DNA of 16,531 nt from Moraxellaceae bacterium (GTDB taxonomy: Bacteria > Pseudomonadota > Gammaproteobacteria > Pseudomonadales > Ketobacteraceae): assembly GCA_002402125.1 (NCBI GenBank), contig NVVG01000021.1, positions 11,321-27,851 of the forward strand. The letters are read 5' to 3'. A model generated the notes under the pieces. It did not search any database and had not been told where the DNA came from. It saw only the letters and a program-made list of their open reading frames with translations. Positions 14,632 to 16,531 of this stretch are shown one piece after another. Position 1 is the first letter of the stretch; each line of letters starts with the position of its first letter. The position numbers were made by a program, and so were the translations under genes.

Positions 14632-15918
14632 CTAACGCATAGCCTGCAAACTTTTTCGACGACTAAGCTCATTTTCAACATACTTTAACCATTGCGAAGC
14701 ATATTTCTTGCTTTTTCCATGGTGTTGGGCTTTTTTTAAGGCTTTTTTAGATTCTGAAAATTTACCCGTATTAAATAACGCACGCCCCAGATCCAACCAT
14801 ACCAACCCCTCACTTTTCAGGCCTCCTTTACTCAACGCCTCCTTAGCGGAATCAACCGCCAATTCGTACCGTTCATCTTCCAAATAGATTGATGTTAGGG
14901 CTGCGTATGTCCCTCCCTCTCCTGATAACTCAGCGGCTAATGTCATAGCGAGAATACTCTTTTTTATTTCCTGAGCTTGGAACCATGCATTCGCCAAAAA
15001 ATTTTGATTGCTGGCAGTACTACTAATGATATTGTCTTTTAAACCCTTCGCTATCACCTTGGCAGCTTTAAAAGGTAAGCCAAAATCCACATACAAGCCG
15101 GCCAACCCCAACAAGCGATTTTCCGTATTTACGAACCCAAGCAAATAAGCCGCATCCAATGTACTCAAACGTTTATTTTCTTTCCCCATTAGCCCGTAAA
15201 TTTCTGACAACTGCAACCAATACTCTCTTTTGGGGTATATTCGTACCAATTTCTCTAATAAACGAGCGACATTTTTATTATCTTCTTTCTGGTAATATAA
15301 AATCCTAAGCAATGAATACCAACTTTCAGTAGCAGGCTTACCCTTCTTCTCCACCAAGGAAACGGCCTTCTCCAAGGGCGCGATAGCTTTTTCATGTTGC
15401 TTTATCTGATAATATATCTGCCCCATTTGCGCATAAGCAGCCGCGTTTTCTGCACCTGTATCCTTAAACCAGCGTTTAAGAGCATCTAATGATTCTTTAA
15501 AACGTTCTTCTGCGTAGAGTAATTGAGATAATTGATAGCGGGTGCTATTTTCTAGTGTGATGGGTATTTTTTGTTGTTGTAAAACCAACTGAAAAGAACC
15601 AATCGCTTTATCAAAGTTGTCCTCAGAATAGTATATATACCCCTGCATGCTCGCCAGCTGGGCTAATTCGAAATCATTAAGCTTCCGTCCACCGGTTATA
15701 AATTTATTCAATACTGCCAAAGATTTGGTTGGTTTGTCCTCTTCAAGAAGCTTTTGAGCTTTAACCAATTGCTTAATCGTTTTCTGGCCCATGGCGGGCA
15801 CTTTTCGCTTTTCTTCCGCCCCATAGGCAGACGACACCAGGTTGAGCAGAATGATAACGATAATTGCTGGACCGAAAAATCCATTGATTCTTTTTAGAAG
15901 ACACATTAACGATTTCAT
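14632..15918 (-). CDS. Exported TPR protein of a TonB system
   Basis: The 428-residue product has a signal peptide or N-terminal anchor (hydrophobic 17-30, likely cut near Ala34, AYGA). The rest is helical with tetratricopeptide-like repeats, for example near 84-117, 125-155, 157-190 (AYAQMGQIYYQIKQHEKAI is the clearest), 199-230, 336-367 and 370-403. Such repeats mediate protein contacts in the periplasm. The start ATG overlaps the TonB-like stop (ATGA), so the two are translationally coupled. TPR proteins follow tonB in the TonB2/TtpC-type clusters of Vibrio and Shewanella, where the exbB-exbD-tonB motor powers outer-membrane receptors. The precise role of this TPR partner is unknown to me. 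Confidence 0.88.
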   Translation of the reverse strand: MKSLMCLLKRINGFFGPAIIVIILLNLVSSAYGAEEKRKVPAMGQKTIKQLVKAQKLLEEDKPTKSLAVLNKFITGGRKLNDFELAQLASMQGYIYYSEDNFDKAIGSFQLVLQQQKIPITLENSTRYQLSQLLYAEERFKESLDALKRWFKDTGAENAAAYAQMGQIYYQIKQHEKAIAPLEKAVSLVEKKGKPATESWYSLLRILYYQKEDNKNVARLLEKLVRIYPKREYWLQLSEIYGLMGKENKRLSTLDAAYLLGFVNTENRLLGLAGLYVDFGLPFKAAKVIAKGLKDNIISSTASNQNFLANAWFQAQEIKKSILAMTLAAELSGEGGTYAALTSIYLEDERYELAVDSAKEALSKGGLKSEGLVWLDLGRALFNTGKFSESKKALKKAQHHGKSKKYASQWLKYVENELSRRKSLQAMR

Positions 15919-16514
15919 TTTTGCACCCCGAACCGAATGGTTTGCGTCACCCCTTTAACTTCAAAGGCTTCGCCTTCAATAACTCGGGGTTTGAATTTGT
16001 ATTTTAAGACAGCTTTAATCGCTGCCGTATCAAATATTTTGGTTGGCCTTGACTCTAATACTGCCGGATCACGTACCGAACCATTTTTTGTTACCGTAAA
16101 CTGCACAATAACATAACCACTGATGCCGCTACGTTCGGCGCGCCTTGGATATTTTGGAGGAATGGTGAAAATCGGCATAAAATCTCCCTCACCAGAACTC
16201 CAACCACCGCGCCCAATGTTAACCTCGGCTTTAAACGTGGGCGGCGCCATTTTAACCGCGTTTGGAGTGACTGTTAGCGCAGAAGTTATCGGTTGCGGGA
16301 CATCCGGTTGGTCCTGAGGCGCATGAGGTTTTTCGGGTCTTACCTCCTTGAGTTGTGTTTCGATACTCCGCTCTGGCATAACGATTTCAATAAGCTTCCG
16401 AGACTTCTTCTCATCAAGATTTTGATCTGCCGTTTCGATTAATACCACCATTACACTAAACAGCGCAATAGTAACGGGTATGGCACACAGCAGTGCTAGA
16501 AGAGTTCTAATCAT
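15915..16514 (-). CDS. TonB2-type energy transducer (TonB C-terminal domain)
   Basis: The 199-residue product has one N-terminal membrane segment (about 3-27), a short Pro-containing linker (about 58-95) rather than the long Pro-Glu/Lys spacer of classical TonB, and a TonB C-terminal domain at about 110-199. The domain shows PPKYPRRAERSGISGYVIVQF (119-139), a VTKNGSVRDP turn, and YKFKPRVIEG. It would span the inner membrane, couple to ExbB/ExbD, and touch outer-membrane receptors. The compact linker and downstream TPR gene fit the TonB2/TtpC type. Its stop overlaps the TPR start by ATGA. The right edge of the window stops 17 bases before the ATG; upstream frames end within or next to that ATG, consistent with a partner such as exbD continuing beyond the edge. 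Confidence 0.92.
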   Translation of the reverse strand: MIRTLLALLCAIPVTIALFSVMVVLIETADQNLDEKKSRKLIEIVMPERSIETQLKEVRPEKPHAPQDQPDVPQPITSALTVTPNAVKMAPPTFKAEVNIGRGGWSSGEGDFMPIFTIPPKYPRRAERSGISGYVIVQFTVTKNGSVRDPAVLESRPTKIFDTAAIKAVLKYKFKPRVIEGEAFEVKGVTQTIRFGVQK

Positions 16515-16531
16515 AGTATTTGCCAGTCACC
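16515..16531 (-). other. Possible 3' end of an upstream exbD-like gene (edge of window)
   Basis: On the minus strand the last 17 bases read GGTGACTGGCAAATACT, then ATGATTAG. One frame ends at TGA overlapping the tonB ATG, matching the ATGA overlap of tonB and the TPR gene; another ends at TAG. A short frame cannot be assigned from so few bases. The idea that this is the tail of exbD rests on operon context only. Confidence 0.25.

Noticed and set aside
1..16531. Insertion sequences, CRISPR arrays, tRNA or rRNA genes
   Set aside because: None seen: no transposase frames, no regular repeat-spacer pattern and no cloverleaf or rRNA-like sequence in any gap.

Overview
This window looks like chromosomal core DNA from a free-living, flagellated gammaproteobacterium with moderate GC content. 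A marine Cellvibrionales- or Alteromonadales-like organism is plausible, but the assignment is an inference. It rests on a MotY flagellar protein behind a sigma-28-like promoter, a FimX-like c-di-GMP protein, a TonB2-type energy transducer paired with a TPR protein, and a gene order (argG, motY, rnt, peroxiredoxin, grxD) that I recall as close to the Pseudomonas argG-motY-pyrC-rnt-prx-bfd/bfrB-grxD block. I see no mobile element, CRISPR array, tRNA or rRNA.

Layout. 1-1216 (minus): 5' part of a secreted alpha/beta-hydrolase-like protein that runs off the left edge. 1458-2579 (minus): a receiver-domain protein whose phospho-acceptor Asp is Glu. 2796-3675 (plus): a two-gene unit of a Trm112/UPF0434 protein and a carboxylesterase. 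3672-5753 (minus): a REC-PAS-GGDEF-EAL protein with a degenerate receiver and EAL domain; its stop codon overlaps that of the esterase. 6025-7239 (minus): argG with a clear terminator. 7352-8296 (minus): motY. 8527-9165 (plus): rnt. 9283-9885 (minus): a 2-Cys peroxiredoxin. 10139-10906 (plus): a SAM methyltransferase. 10938-12338 (minus): asnS. 12523-12849 (minus): grxD with a strong terminator. 12978-14534 (minus): a hydantoinase B/oxoprolinase beta-type subunit with no visible partner. 14632-16514 (minus): tonB-like and TPR genes overlapping by ATGA, probably the end of an exbB/exbD/tonB operon that continues to the right.

Functional themes. Surface and motility signalling: two regulators with non-canonical receivers, and MotY. 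Redox and housekeeping functions: peroxiredoxin, monothiol glutaredoxin, RNase T, ArgG, AsnRS. Envelope energy transduction: TonB plus TPR. No gap between genes exceeds about 300 bases. The most interesting points are the c-di-GMP protein with an intact-looking cyclase half and a dead phosphodiesterase half, the Asp-to-Glu pseudo-receiver, the sigma-28-like motY promoter and the orphan HyuB-like subunit. I found no clearly new multi-gene system.
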